NCBI GenBank assembly: GCA_001778275.1
Contig: MFGM01000038.1
Coordinates: forward strand, 294 to 21,719
DNA length: 21,426 bases
Source of the DNA: Candidatus Falkowbacteria bacterium RIFOXYC2_FULL_48_21
GTDB lineage: Bacteria > Patescibacteriota > Patescibacteriia > UBA11705 > JABHMO01
Direction: 5' to 3'
Shown here: one piece after another, positions 7,569-14,418 of the stretch
Position numbering within the stretch: position 1 is the stretch's first letter
How the letters are laid out: every line of letters starts with the position of its first letter
Notes under the pieces: model-generated
What the model was told of the DNA's origin: nothing
Seen by the model: the letters and a program-made list of their open reading frames with translations, nothing else
Database searches by the model: none
Translations under genes and position numbers: made by a program

Positions 7569-8570
7569 ATGAACGAAAAAACATCGCAATTCACCGGTAA
7601 GCACAAGTTGGACGGCACATGGGTGAGTGAGCTTGAGAAAAAAGTTGGTTTGTCCGTTTATGAGCGTTTCGCCGTGTGCGACAAGCCGACAAGCAGCGCG
7701 ACGAAAAAGGGCGACGCATTTTTGACCGTTGAACTTGGGGACAAGACCGGACATGTGAAGTTGAAGATTTGGAATGTGCCAAGGTATGAAACGGATAAGG
7801 CGCTGGCGCATTTCGAACAGGGCAAGGTTTACGTGTTCGAAGCGCAGGTGCACGAGTACAAGGAGCGCGCCGAGTTGCACATGAATTGGCCGACGAATGG
7901 ATGCTGTCTGCCGTGGCGGTGCTTGGAAACGGATTTTGTTATGGAAGATTTTTGCGATGTGCCGAGCAATCGCACCACCATACCGATTCCGGACATGGTG
8001 CGGTATTTACGCGGCGTGATCGCGGGCATCAAACATGATGGCTATCGCCGCATTCTTGGCTACGCTTTTTCGGAAGAGCGTTTGGCGATTTTCTCCAAAT
8101 GGCCGGCGTCGAGAAAGCATCATCACGCTTGCATCGGCGGACTGTTACAGCACGTTTACGAAATGTTAAAGTTGGTCGAGGTGATGATCGCGCTCAATCC
8201 GCAGTTGAATGCGGACTTGCTTCGAACGGCCATCGCTTTCCATGACATCGGCAAGCTTCAGGAGTACACGCTCGGCATGCACATCGGCGCGAATGATGAC
8301 GCGTTTGCCGTCGGGCACATGGTGATTGCGGTCAAGGAAATTTTCTTATGCGTGATGAAAGCGGAGTTGGATCAGGCGGCGCTCGATCCAAAGGATGTGA
8401 CGTCGCTTGAGCATCTCATCATGTCGCATCACGGGCCGGTGGAGCTTGGTTACGGTTCGGCCGTCAGTCCGAAAACGCCGGAAGCGGTGGCGCTGTATCG
8501 TTTGGACGAGTTGTCAGCGCAGGTGAATGGCGCGATTTGGAGTAAAGACGCGAAACCACGCAAAACGTAA
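7569..8570 (+). CDS. YhaM-like OB-fold/HD-domain 3'-5' exoribonuclease or related hydrolase
   Basis: The product is 333 aa. Residues about 15-110 form an OB-fold nucleic-acid-binding domain (GDAFLTVELGDKTGHVKLKI is the core strand pattern). Residues about 180-320 form an HD hydrolase domain with candidate metal ligands His195 (GLLQH), His225-Asp226 (FHDIGKL), His250, His287/288 (SHHG) and Asp313. This order and the length of about 310-330 aa match the YhaM family, which in Firmicutes degrades RNA and DNA from the 3' end. The Shine-Dalgarno sequence AAGGAG overlaps the helicase stop codon, so expression is coupled to the SF2 helicase. A helicase paired with an HD nuclease suggests a joint unwinding and degradation function. 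The domains are certain; activity on RNA versus DNA is not. Confidence 0.88.
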   Translation: MNEKTSQFTGKHKLDGTWVSELEKKVGLSVYERFAVCDKPTSSATKKGDAFLTVELGDKTGHVKLKIWNVPRYETDKALAHFEQGKVYVFEAQVHEYKERAELHMNWPTNGCCLPWRCLETDFVMEDFCDVPSNRTTIPIPDMVRYLRGVIAGIKHDGYRRILGYAFSEERLAIFSKWPASRKHHHACIGGLLQHVYEMLKLVEVMIALNPQLNADLLRTAIAFHDIGKLQEYTLGMHIGANDDAFAVGHMVIAVKEIFLCVMKAELDQAALDPKDVTSLEHLIMSHHGPVELGYGSAVSPKTPEAVALYRLDELSAQVNGAIWSKDAKPRKT

Positions 8571-8595
8571 CGAGAAACTACGTTAATCCAAAAAC

Positions 8596-8625
8596 AAAGT
8601 CCGATCGCACAGGCGGTCGGACTTT
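8596..8625. terminator. Bidirectional rho-independent terminator
   Basis: AAAGTCCGA (8596-8604) pairs with TCGGACTTT (8617-8625), extended inward by a G-T wobble and two G-C pairs around a 6-nt loop. T-rich sequence follows on the plus strand, and an A-rich flank on the other side serves the convergent minus-strand transporter gene ending at 8653. Confidence 0.85.
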
Positions 8626-8652
8626 TATAATCGCTTCTCTCTGGAATGGCCA

Positions 8653-9492
8653 TCAGTTCAACGCCAGCAGGATAAATCCGCCAAGCAATAAAATGAATAT
8701 CGCGAATTTAAAGATGATGTGTTTTTCCTTGAAATAAACTTTGCCCGCGAGCAGCGACCAGAAAATGGCCGAAGATCGTTTGGCCGCGGTCATGATGGAG
8801 GCCGCGCCGTAGTTGTAACCGAAGCTTTCAATCACGCCGCCGATACCGATGGCGGCCGATTGAAGCAGAAAAATCGGTTTTTCCAAAAAGACCAGCGGAT
8901 TTTCTTTCGCTTTGAAAATCGCCAAGAGCAGGAAAACGGTCAGCAAGATGGCGTTGATTAACAATTGTTCGGCCGCCACGGAGTTGAAATGAGTAATGTC
9001 ATATTTGAACAAGGAAATTGTGATAACCGCGTTGATCGCCGAGAAAAGCACGAAGCCAAGGCCGGTTTTTTTAATTCCGTGATTAAAAAACAAAACGCCG
9101 AGCGTAACGATGATCACGCCGATGCCGACGGTTGGCATGAAGCCGATTTGGTAGCCGAGAATTAAATCCACGATTAAAAGTAACGGGATGGTGATCGTGC
9201 GGACGAAGCTGAAAGTGGAGCGATCCGCTTTGACTATGGCCATGATGGAAACGTACATTTGCCCCACTTCGAGAAAGGCTCTCAACAAGAAGGTCGGCAA
9301 GGAAGCCAGTTTGAAAACAAATCCGTCCGCTTTGAATACGCTGATCAGAGTAAAGATTATGGCCGCCCAAAACAAACTAAGAAAGGCCATGGTGTAGGGG
9401 CTTTCCAGGTGATGTTTAACTTTATCTTTACCAATGGAATCGGACACTTCTTCGAAAAAAGTGCCGATGGAAATGAGAATTGGGCCGAGCAT
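8653..9492 (-). CDS. EamA/DMT-family transporter
   Basis: This roughly 279-aa polytopic membrane protein belongs to the drug/metabolite transporter superfamily. About ten hydrophobic helices in two halves of five can be counted, each half resembling an EamA repeat. The second half ends with AAKRSSAIFWSLLAGKVYFKEKH and a final TM helix, IIFKFAIFILLLGGFILLAL, which is the classic EamA finish. The start ATG at 9492 was preferred to an in-frame TTG at 9498; neither has a Shine-Dalgarno sequence. Transport is likely secondary (ion- or gradient-driven), and the substrate cannot be predicted. It is monocistronic, converging on the OB-HD nuclease gene with a shared terminator. Confidence 0.85.
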   Translation of the reverse strand: MLGPILISIGTFFEEVSDSIGKDKVKHHLESPYTMAFLSLFWAAIIFTLISVFKADGFVFKLASLPTFLLRAFLEVGQMYVSIMAIVKADRSTFSFVRTITIPLLLIVDLILGYQIGFMPTVGIGVIIVTLGVLFFNHGIKKTGLGFVLFSAINAVITISLFKYDITHFNSVAAEQLLINAILLTVFLLLAIFKAKENPLVFLEKPIFLLQSAAIGIGGVIESFGYNYGAASIMTAAKRSSAIFWSLLAGKVYFKEKHIIFKFAIFILLLGGFILLALN

Positions 9493-9583
9493 GAGCAAAT
9501 AGTTAAATTGAAGTTTACGTTAATTTAACCGCACGTATTGTGTCAGGTGATGTGACAATAAGGGGCTAAAATAAGTTTTTTAT

Positions 9584-9856
9584 TTATTTTTTTACGCACT
9601 CATTATTTTTGCATAAACATGCGCTAGGGTCAGGCAGACAATCATATTTGTAGCCAACATTGTTTTGCCACCACTTATCACCGACGCATCCGGTATCTGT
9701 TTTTTCGCAATAGGAACCGTCAACGCAATCGCCTTCGGTTTCGCAATAGTGTTTTTCATCTATCGGTTGAGAGGCTGCGGGGAGCGTTTGGTTGGCGGTA
9801 CACCCTGTCAGCCAGACTAGCAATAAAATGATTACAAAAAAGTATAGTTTCTTCAT
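9584..9856 (-). CDS. Small cysteine-rich lipoprotein
   Basis: This 90-aa exported protein has a type II signal peptide: Lys-Lys, a hydrophobic core and lipobox LTGC with lipidated Cys19. The mature part has eight cysteines in a spaced pattern (HYC, GDC, SYC, TGC, YDC, SAC, LC, EC), which suggests four disulfides or metal binding outside the membrane. The repeated C-x5-C and C-x3-to-6-C spacing resembles short Cys-rich repeats found in secreted proteins, but I do not recognise the family. The gene stands alone between a transporter and a glycosidase. A promoter with -35 TTGTAT and -10 TATACT places the transcript start only about 4 nt before the ATG, so it is predicted to be leaderless. Confidence 0.8.
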   Translation of the reverse strand: MKKLYFFVIILLLVWLTGCTANQTLPAASQPIDEKHYCETEGDCVDGSYCEKTDTGCVGDKWWQNNVGYKYDCLPDPSACLCKNNECVKK

Positions 9857-9866
9857 ATTGCTTTGT

Positions 9867-9895
9867 AGTATAAATTGCGCTTAAAAAGAATACAA
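9867..9895 (-). promoter_or_regulatory. Promoter of the lipoprotein gene, predicted leaderless
   Basis: Read on the minus strand, TTGTAT (9895-9890) and TATACT (9872-9867) are separated by 17 nt. Initiation about 7 nt past the -10 box falls near 9860, just 4 nt before the ATG at 9856. No Shine-Dalgarno sequence is present. Confidence 0.6.
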
Positions 9896-9927
9896 TCTTT
9901 TTCAGTTTATATCTCTCTACTGTTCAC

Positions 9928-10009
9928 CCCGCTTTAGCGGGAGACATGCGATTAACGTGTGCTTTAGCGACGAACGTGTTGTTTGCGAATTCACCCCGCA
10001 TTAGTGCGG
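9928..10009. repeat. Pair of related GC-rich hairpins after the GH3 gene
   Basis: CCCGCTTTAGCGGG (9928-9941) and CCGCATTAGTGCGG (9996-10009) are each self-complementary and each preceded by TTCACC. A third related word, GCTTTAGCGACGAACGTG, lies between them. The second hairpin touches the GH3 stop codon. They may act as terminators or be REP-like units. Confidence 0.65.
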
Positions 10010-11830
10010 TTAGTATCGTTCCCATACGATGGGCAAAGTCCCGGTAAAAGAAAAATCTCCGAACAAGACATCCGCCACGCCTTGTCCCTCACTTCCGGGT
10101 AGCCAAGCCGCGATAATGGCGTCCCAGTTCTTGGAATATTCTTTTATATTCAACGGGCGGCCAGATACTAGGATGATAACTATTTTTTTACTTTTAGCTT
10201 TCACTTTTTCTATCGCTGAAAGGTCTTCCGGGCTTAAGCTTGGGTTAGCAATATCTCCCCAGCCTTCGGCATAAGGTTTTTCGCCAACAACAACAATGCC
10301 AACATCGGCAAGTTTGCTTCCATCGGAAAAATCTCCCTGTTGATTATACTCAACGTCTGTATCGTTGGAAACAGTATCTTTTATGGCCTCAAATATGGTG
10401 GTTCCTGAAATACCGTAATTGCCGTCTATGCCTTGCCATTCTGTTGTCCAGCCACCGGCCTGGCGGCCTAAATTGTCAGCCGATGATCCCGCGATTATAA
10501 TTGTGTTCGCTGATTTGGATAAGGGCAACACGGAATTTTTATTTTTCAATAATACTTGTGATTTACGAACCGCTTCGCGAGCCAGCTCGCGGTGCGTGGC
10601 GTTGCCAATGATAGATAATCCTTCCGGCGTGGCTTCAGGTCGGTCAAATAATCCGGTTTCAAATTTCACCGTTAAAATTCTTTTGACGGCACCGTTCAGC
10701 CGTTCTTCGGCGATGTCGCCATTGGCCAGGGCTTCTTGCAGGTTGGCGATAAATTCTTGGTATTCAAAGGGCGTCATTACCATATCAATGCCGGCATTTA
10801 TCGCTCGCACCAAAGAATTATATTTACTTGTTTCAATTTGATAAACTCCGTACCAATCGGAGACAATGAAGCCGGAAAATCCTAGCTCGTTTTTTAATAT
10901 CTCCGTTAAAATATGATAATTATCGGAATTAATTTTACCTTGCCAACTGGCGGTGCCAACCATAATGACTCGCGCTCCGCTAGCAATGGCTTTTTGGAAA
11001 GGAACCAAGTGAACTTGGCGCAAAGTTTTTTCGTTAATTGTTATGTTTCCCTCTTCCACTTTGAATTGTGGATTGCGGGAGGTGCCATACTCCATGTTTC
11101 CGCCGCCAATAAAGTGTTTGGGATTAGCCAAGACCTTAAAATAGCCATCGGATGAATTTTGCATTCCTTCCAAATACGCCAGTCCCAGTTTCGCCACATT
11201 GGCTGTGTCGGATCCAAAAGTTTCATATGTCTTGCCCCAACGGATATCTTTCGCCACATCAAGATTGGGAGCAAAATTCCAATAAATCCCAGTGGCGGCC
11301 ATTTCTTCGGCAGTGGCTTTGGCGACCCGTTTTACCAAATCAGCATCTCTCGTGGCGCCGAGACCGATGGAATGGGGAAAAATTGTGGCTCCAAGCACAT
11401 TGCCGTGGCCATGAATGGCGTCGATCCCATATAAAAGAGGTATGCCTAAGCAGGTATTTTTGGCAGCGGACTGAAACTCGCTTATCATTTTAAGCCAAGC
11501 CAAGGGAGTATCTTGGGTCGGTCCGGCGCCGCCGCCGCTCAATAGCGCTCCGAGATTATATTGGGTGATATCGTTAATATCGTGGAGACTGTTTTTTTCG
11601 ATCAGAACCATCTGGCCGATTTTTTCCGCGACGGTCATCCTGTTCATCAAGTCGGTAACTCTTTGGTCAATCGATAATGTCGGATTTTGATAAGGCAGAT
11701 TTATTTGGTGGCAGTTATTATTTTTTTCATTAGCCGGCGGATTGAGAAAAATGAAAATCAGTGCCGCCATTGAGAGCAAGGCGATAATTATGATGGTGAT
11801 TAATTTGGAGTGATAAAAGTTAAGATGCAT
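10010..11830 (-). CDS. Glycoside hydrolase family 3 (beta-glucosidase/exo-glucanase type), membrane-anchored, short C-terminus
   Basis: This 606-aa enzyme is tethered by an N-terminal TM helix (about residues 9-29). The GH3 N-terminal barrel carries YGIDAIHG (134-141), NPKHFIGGG (236-244) and the catalytic nucleophile Asp325 in VSDW. The C-terminal alpha/beta sandwich starts near 425 (VLLKNKNSVLPL). It contains GEKPYAE, whose Glu522 fits the acid/base position of barley-type exo-beta-glucanases. The protein stops right after GTLPIVWERY. Most relatives continue another 30-60 residues with a FPLGYGL-type segment, and here a GC-rich hairpin begins at the stop codon. Catalytic residues are present, so it may still be active. 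It likely cleaves beta-linked glucans or cell-wall saccharides outside the cell. Confidence 0.9.
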   Translation of the reverse strand: MHLNFYHSKLITIIIIALLSMAALIFIFLNPPANEKNNNCHQINLPYQNPTLSIDQRVTDLMNRMTVAEKIGQMVLIEKNSLHDINDITQYNLGALLSGGGAGPTQDTPLAWLKMISEFQSAAKNTCLGIPLLYGIDAIHGHGNVLGATIFPHSIGLGATRDADLVKRVAKATAEEMAATGIYWNFAPNLDVAKDIRWGKTYETFGSDTANVAKLGLAYLEGMQNSSDGYFKVLANPKHFIGGGNMEYGTSRNPQFKVEEGNITINEKTLRQVHLVPFQKAIASGARVIMVGTASWQGKINSDNYHILTEILKNELGFSGFIVSDWYGVYQIETSKYNSLVRAINAGIDMVMTPFEYQEFIANLQEALANGDIAEERLNGAVKRILTVKFETGLFDRPEATPEGLSIIGNATHRELAREAVRKSQVLLKNKNSVLPLSKSANTIIIAGSSADNLGRQAGGWTTEWQGIDGNYGISGTTIFEAIKDTVSNDTDVEYNQQGDFSDGSKLADVGIVVVGEKPYAEGWGDIANPSLSPEDLSAIEKVKAKSKKIVIILVSGRPLNIKEYSKNWDAIIAAWLPGSEGQGVADVLFGDFSFTGTLPIVWERY

Positions 11831-11910
11831 AGTGATAAATTGCGGGGGATATATTTCGAAAAATCATTTTCTTCTAAAAAGTAAAGCAGTTAATTTTTAA
11901 GAAATGAGCG

Positions 11911-11939
11911 TCTACCGGCCGTAGCTTCGGCGCAGTAGA
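11911..11939. repeat. Small imperfect hairpin between the GH3 and PH-like genes
   Basis: TCTAC (11911-11915) pairs with GTAGA (11935-11939). An inner CCG-rich stem (GGCCG/CGGC) closes a short loop. It follows the PH-like gene on the minus strand, but no long T tract follows, so it is not a convincing terminator. Confidence 0.4.
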
Positions 11940-11959
11940 GATATTTCGCCGTTTTTTTA

Positions 11960-12421
11960 TTATTTAATTGAATGAACAATCGCGGCTTCTAATTTTTTCG
12001 GTTCATCCGTGCCGATCCTGTACGTCTTGCCGTTTTTCAATTTTATTTCAACCGCGTCAAAACCGGAAACATTATAGATACACATTTTTGGCCACAACCA
12101 GCCTCTTGTGCCCCAGCCATAATACCAATGATTCCTTACGATTTTAGCGGACATTACATCATTAAGTGAAAACTTTTTTTGATAAATACCATAGCCGAAT
12201 TTGATTCGTAGATATTTTTCATCAATCACTACTTGAAGTGACACAAAGGAAGCAAGAACAAACAGAATTAATGCCATTATGGCGGTCACGGCAAAATTTG
12301 TGCCGGAGTAGTACGACGGAGTTTCTGCCCGAGCCGTAATATGGGCCCACGCGAAAAGTACCAATACGACCAGCGTAACGGCGAGTATCAGATAGCCAAT
12401 TTGAGTGTGTTTGTAGGTCAT
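11960..12421 (-). CDS. Two-TM membrane protein with bacterial PH-like domain
   Basis: This 153-aa protein has two TM helices (about residues 8-27 and 44-64). A cytoplasmic C-terminal domain of about 85 residues follows, with the strand pattern VVIDEKYLRIKFGYGIYQKKFSL and a closing helix, DEPKKLEAAIVHSI. A TM pair followed by a small PH-like (YcxB/bPH-type) domain is common in uncharacterised bacterial proteins. The aromatic/Gly segment (HWYYGWGTRGWLWPKM) is a distinctive internal loop. The ATG lies only 7 bp beyond one copy of the dispersed 70-bp repeat, so that repeat forms its 5' leader. No catalytic residues are evident; a scaffolding or sensing role is conceivable. Confidence 0.7.
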   Translation of the reverse strand: MTYKHTQIGYLILAVTLVVLVLFAWAHITARAETPSYYSGTNFAVTAIMALILFVLASFVSLQVVIDEKYLRIKFGYGIYQKKFSLNDVMSAKIVRNHWYYGWGTRGWLWPKMCIYNVSGFDAVEIKLKNGKTYRIGTDEPKKLEAAIVHSIK

Positions 12422-12428
12422 AATGTGT

Positions 12429-12496
12429 CGGCATCTGAAGTTGCGAAGCGTTTAGGTAGGGTGGAACGGATCCGGATAAGCCGTGTTGCGCGATGT
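12429..12496. repeat. Dispersed structured repeat, copy A
   Basis: This 68-bp segment matches copy B at 13246-13315 at most positions. The longest identical core includes TTTAGGTAGGGTGGAACGGA and GGATAAGCCGTGTT. Its ends can pair (CGGCATC with GATAAGCCG, two bases bulged). It lies just upstream of the PH-like gene. Confidence 0.85.
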
Positions 12497-12646
12497 AAAA
12501 TTTTTATCTAGTCTTTGGTAAAATTTATTTTTTCGAAAAGGAAATTTGATTTTTATTTATTTTGGTGACTCCAGTTTTTTTGTTACTTCACTTCTTAGAA
12601 GCGAGTTCATCTGCGCTTATTTTATAGTTATTCAAACCAGCCTTGC

Positions 12647-12678
12647 TTTTAATTATGGCGAATTCGCCATAATTAAAA
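12647..12678. repeat. Perfect 32-bp palindrome
   Basis: The 16-bp half TTTTAATTATGGCGAA is followed directly by its exact reverse complement, with no loop and a GAATTC centre. It lies in the non-coding stretch 12497-12776, about 100 bp past the end of the Cys-His-Asp gene. There is no T tract beyond the stem on either strand, so it is not a normal terminator. It is more like a dimeric operator or a cruciform site. Confidence 0.9.
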
Positions 12679-12776
12679 TCTGGATTCTTGATAAATCACT
12701 TATCCGATGTCCTTGATATCGCGAAGCGAGGAGGGGGCGTTGGCTGTGCCGTATTCTGTAATATAGAAAAATTTGT

Positions 12777-13154
12777 TTATCCATTAATATAATCATCCAT
12801 CTGTTCTTGCGAAATCAAAAGTTCCATTTTAATGTCTTCATCTTCTCCAAAAACGGTTTTGATGTAGTCATTGACAGCAATCGGCGTAGGGAGGATCGGA
12901 TCAAATGCCAGCTCGTCACAGCAACAAACTTGATGAGCCCCAAACCTCACCCTGTCGTTATAGACTCGTGGTGATATCTTGACATCGCGCCCGTCAATAT
13001 TTTTGTGCACATTCATGATATATGGTTGACGGCCGGCGTCTAGAAGCAATTTTGCTATATCCCTGGCGATTAAATCACAGTGTTCAAATTTCCGGCTACT
13101 CGGCCTTCTGTAATCCAAAACAATAGTTTTATGCTTTTCGCCGACGTAATCCAA
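12777..13154 (-). CDS. Putative papain/transglutaminase-fold cysteine hydrolase (Cys-His-Asp), 5' end uncertain
   Basis: From TTG at 13154 the product is 125 aa. Residues Cys26 (FEHCDLIARDIAKLLLDAG), His74 (GAHQV) and Asp85 (AFDPIL) occur in the order and contexts expected for a Cys-His-Asp triad of papain-like or transglutaminase-like hydrolases. I do not recognise the exact family. The frame remains open upstream to about 13230 without an ATG. Loss of one A from an A8 run (13226-13233) would join a GTG at 13236 to this frame, giving MKKIYARKTFKYG... and a protein of about 153 aa. So the annotated start may hide a frameshift. It follows copy B of the dispersed repeat. Function is inferred from the triad only. 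Confidence 0.6.
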   Translation of the reverse strand: MDYVGEKHKTIVLDYRRPSSRKFEHCDLIARDIAKLLLDAGRQPYIMNVHKNIDGRDVKISPRVYNDRVRFGAHQVCCCDELAFDPILPTPIAVNDYIKTVFGEDEDIKMELLISQEQMDDYING

Positions 13155-13245
13155 AACTGTTTTTGGGGCTTTATTTGTTTCCGCCCCTGCCCTGGTGCCG
13201 TATTTGAAAGTTTTTCTCGCATAAATTTTTTTTCACATAGCGTTT

Positions 13246-13315
13246 CGGCATCATCCGAAGCGCGAAGCATTTAGGTAGGGTGGAACGGAGCTGGATAAGC
13301 CGTGTTATACAATGT
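13246..13315. repeat. Dispersed structured repeat, copy B
   Basis: This 70-bp segment is the second copy of the repeat at 12429-12496, in the same orientation, with about seven substitutions plus a 2-nt indel in the GAAG-rich part. Complementary ends (CGGCATC and GATAAGCCG) are kept despite changes elsewhere. It lies between the HD gene and the Cys-His-Asp gene. Confidence 0.85.
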
Positions 13316-13352
13316 GCCAATAAATTCTTCTAAAAAAATAATTGGCAAAATT

Positions 13353-13880
13353 TTATTCGGTCAGACTGGAATATTTCTCTTGCCACGCCTGGAGCTCGCG
13401 AAAGATATTATCCTTAAAATCATCCGGTTTGTATTTTAGAATCGCATTCGCATTTCGCAGGCAATACCGAAGCTGATCCTCGCTGTTTTGGCTTGAGTAC
13501 CACTTAAAACTATCGAGGATGTCGGCTGTTTTGACTATTAGCGCTTCCTCGCCATTGCTAATACATCGTTTGATAAGTTCAGTCGTTTTCTTGTCTTTGT
13601 CCGTGATGGAATCATCTTTTGTGCTGGCCATGATGAGCCGCAGGACATTGTCTCCGAACTCGGACTGAAGCATTTCTTGCGTCGCGTTAGACCACTCTAT
13701 TGCATCATGTAATACTCCGGCCAAAACAACATCTTCGGCATAGCCATGTTCGTACAAGTAAACGCCGACCCTGATGTCATGAAAGAGCACCGGCTTTCTG
13801 CTGGTCTCGTCAGATACGGGAAAATACTCGACCAATAAACGAACCGCCTTTTCGAACTTGATATTTAATGATTTTGTCAT
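13353..13880 (-). CDS. HD-domain phosphohydrolase, SpoT/MESH1-like
   Basis: This 175-aa soluble protein carries the metal-binding HD signature: His34 (LFHDIRVG), His58-Asp59 (GVLHDAIEW) and Asp120 (VKTADILDSF). Order and spacing match the hydrolase domain of RelA/SpoT and the stand-alone MESH1 enzymes, which remove the 3' pyrophosphate of (p)ppGpp. The usual HDxxEDT motif is HDAIEWS here, so the residues that help position the nucleotide differ and another nucleotide substrate is possible. No synthetase or regulatory domains are present. The gene stands alone, transcribed away from a strong divergent promoter at 13909. The domain is certain; the substrate is not. Confidence 0.85.
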   Translation of the reverse strand: MTKSLNIKFEKAVRLLVEYFPVSDETSRKPVLFHDIRVGVYLYEHGYAEDVVLAGVLHDAIEWSNATQEMLQSEFGDNVLRLIMASTKDDSITDKDKKTTELIKRCISNGEEALIVKTADILDSFKWYSSQNSEDQLRYCLRNANAILKYKPDDFKDNIFRELQAWQEKYSSLTE

Positions 13881-13908
13881 AGAGGCTTTTGAAATTTTTG
13901 AGTGAGCC

Positions 13909-13936
13909 TTGACAGCCGGACTATTTTTGCTATACT
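13909..13936 (+). promoter_or_regulatory. Strong promoter with extended -10 for the small unknown gene
   Basis: TTGACA (13909-13914) and TATACT (13931-13936) are separated by 16 nt. TGC directly before the -10 box forms an extended -10 element. The start of transcription would fall near 13943, at the edge of the dyad described next. Confidence 0.8.
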
Positions 13937-13942
13937 ACTTTG

Positions 13943-13960
13943 AACGCTAATTTTGGCGTT
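13943..13960 (+). promoter_or_regulatory. Dyad at the transcription start (operator or 5' hairpin)
   Basis: AACGCTAA and TTTTGGCGTT form an imperfect palindrome (outer 5 bp perfect, inner pairs with one G-T). It lies exactly at the predicted transcript start and 5' leader, so it could be a repressor site or a 5' RNA-stabilising hairpin. Confidence 0.45.
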
Positions 13961-13988
13961 TAATGGCACGAAATAAGGAGGGAATGAG

Positions 13989-14303
13989 ATGCGTAAATTG
14001 ATTTTGGAATTCTATCAGCCAGAGGAAGGTTCCGAAGACATGGGATTTTCTCGAGCCTGGGGGTTCAAAGTCTTTCAGGATGGGAAAAAGTTTTTTAGGG
14101 AGGATTCACAAGCGGGTGGCAGTGAGCTGGTCACCAGGATGGATGGTAGTACCTTCAGCCGTAATCACGAACCGTGGAAAGGAGAGGGGAAAGAAATTTC
14201 TAGGGAGGCTGTGGAAGAAATGATAAAGAGGGCGAAAAATGACAGCCAATACACTGTCGCATGCGCTCCTTCAGCACCTCGTCGTCAACGGAAAAATCGC
14301 TGA
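13989..14303 (+). CDS. Small unknown protein, well expressed
   Basis: This 104-aa soluble protein is rich in charged and aromatic residues, with no TM helix or signal peptide. I do not recognise it. The N-terminal half (LILEFYQPEEGSEDMGFSR, then WGFKVFQDGKKFF) alternates hydrophobic and polar residues like a beta sheet. Residues about 65-85 (EGKEISREAVEEMIKRAKND) form a likely helix, and the C-terminus is basic (PRRQRKNR). It has a near-consensus promoter, a strong Shine-Dalgarno AGGAGGG about 6 nt before the ATG, and a terminator 30 bp after the stop. That makes it a well-defined stand-alone gene rather than a spurious frame. The basic tail hints at nucleic-acid contact, but this is speculative. 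Confidence 0.75.
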   Translation: MRKLILEFYQPEEGSEDMGFSRAWGFKVFQDGKKFFREDSQAGGSELVTRMDGSTFSRNHEPWKGEGKEISREAVEEMIKRAKNDSQYTVACAPSAPRRQRKNR

Positions 14304-14332
14304 CGAGCGGCGATCACTTCGTCGCGCATCAA

Positions 14333-14364
14333 CCTCGGGATATGCCAACCCGAGGCTTTTTTTA
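14333..14364 (+). terminator. Rho-independent terminator
   Basis: CCTCGGG (14333-14339) pairs with CCCGAGG (14349-14355) around a 9-nt loop and is followed by a T run of eight. It ends the transcript of the small plus-strand gene. Confidence 0.9.
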
Positions 14365-14418
14365 TCAAAAAATTTCAAAAGGGCTTTATAACAAAGCAAA
14401 AAGTTTGTTTTTAAATAT

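Noticed and set aside
5815..8570. Type I CRISPR Cas3 split into helicase and HD proteins
   Set aside because: The helicase is Hef/FANCM-like and the HD protein has an N-terminal OB fold as in YhaM. There are no other cas genes and no CRISPR array.
12647..12678. Terminator at the 32-bp palindrome
   Set aside because: The stem has no T tract beyond it on either strand; the T and A runs are part of the stem itself.
13070..13270. 66-aa minus-strand frame over the 5' end of the Cys-His-Asp gene
   Set aside because: It overlaps the real gene in another frame, has no domain, and begins inside the dispersed repeat.
12429..13315. Integron cassette array with attC sites
   Set aside because: Short genes in one direction separated by structured repeats fit the layout. 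However, neither copy has a matching RYYYAAC / GTTRRRY pair at both ends, and no integrase is in the window. A lone GTTAGGC at 17193 has no partner either.
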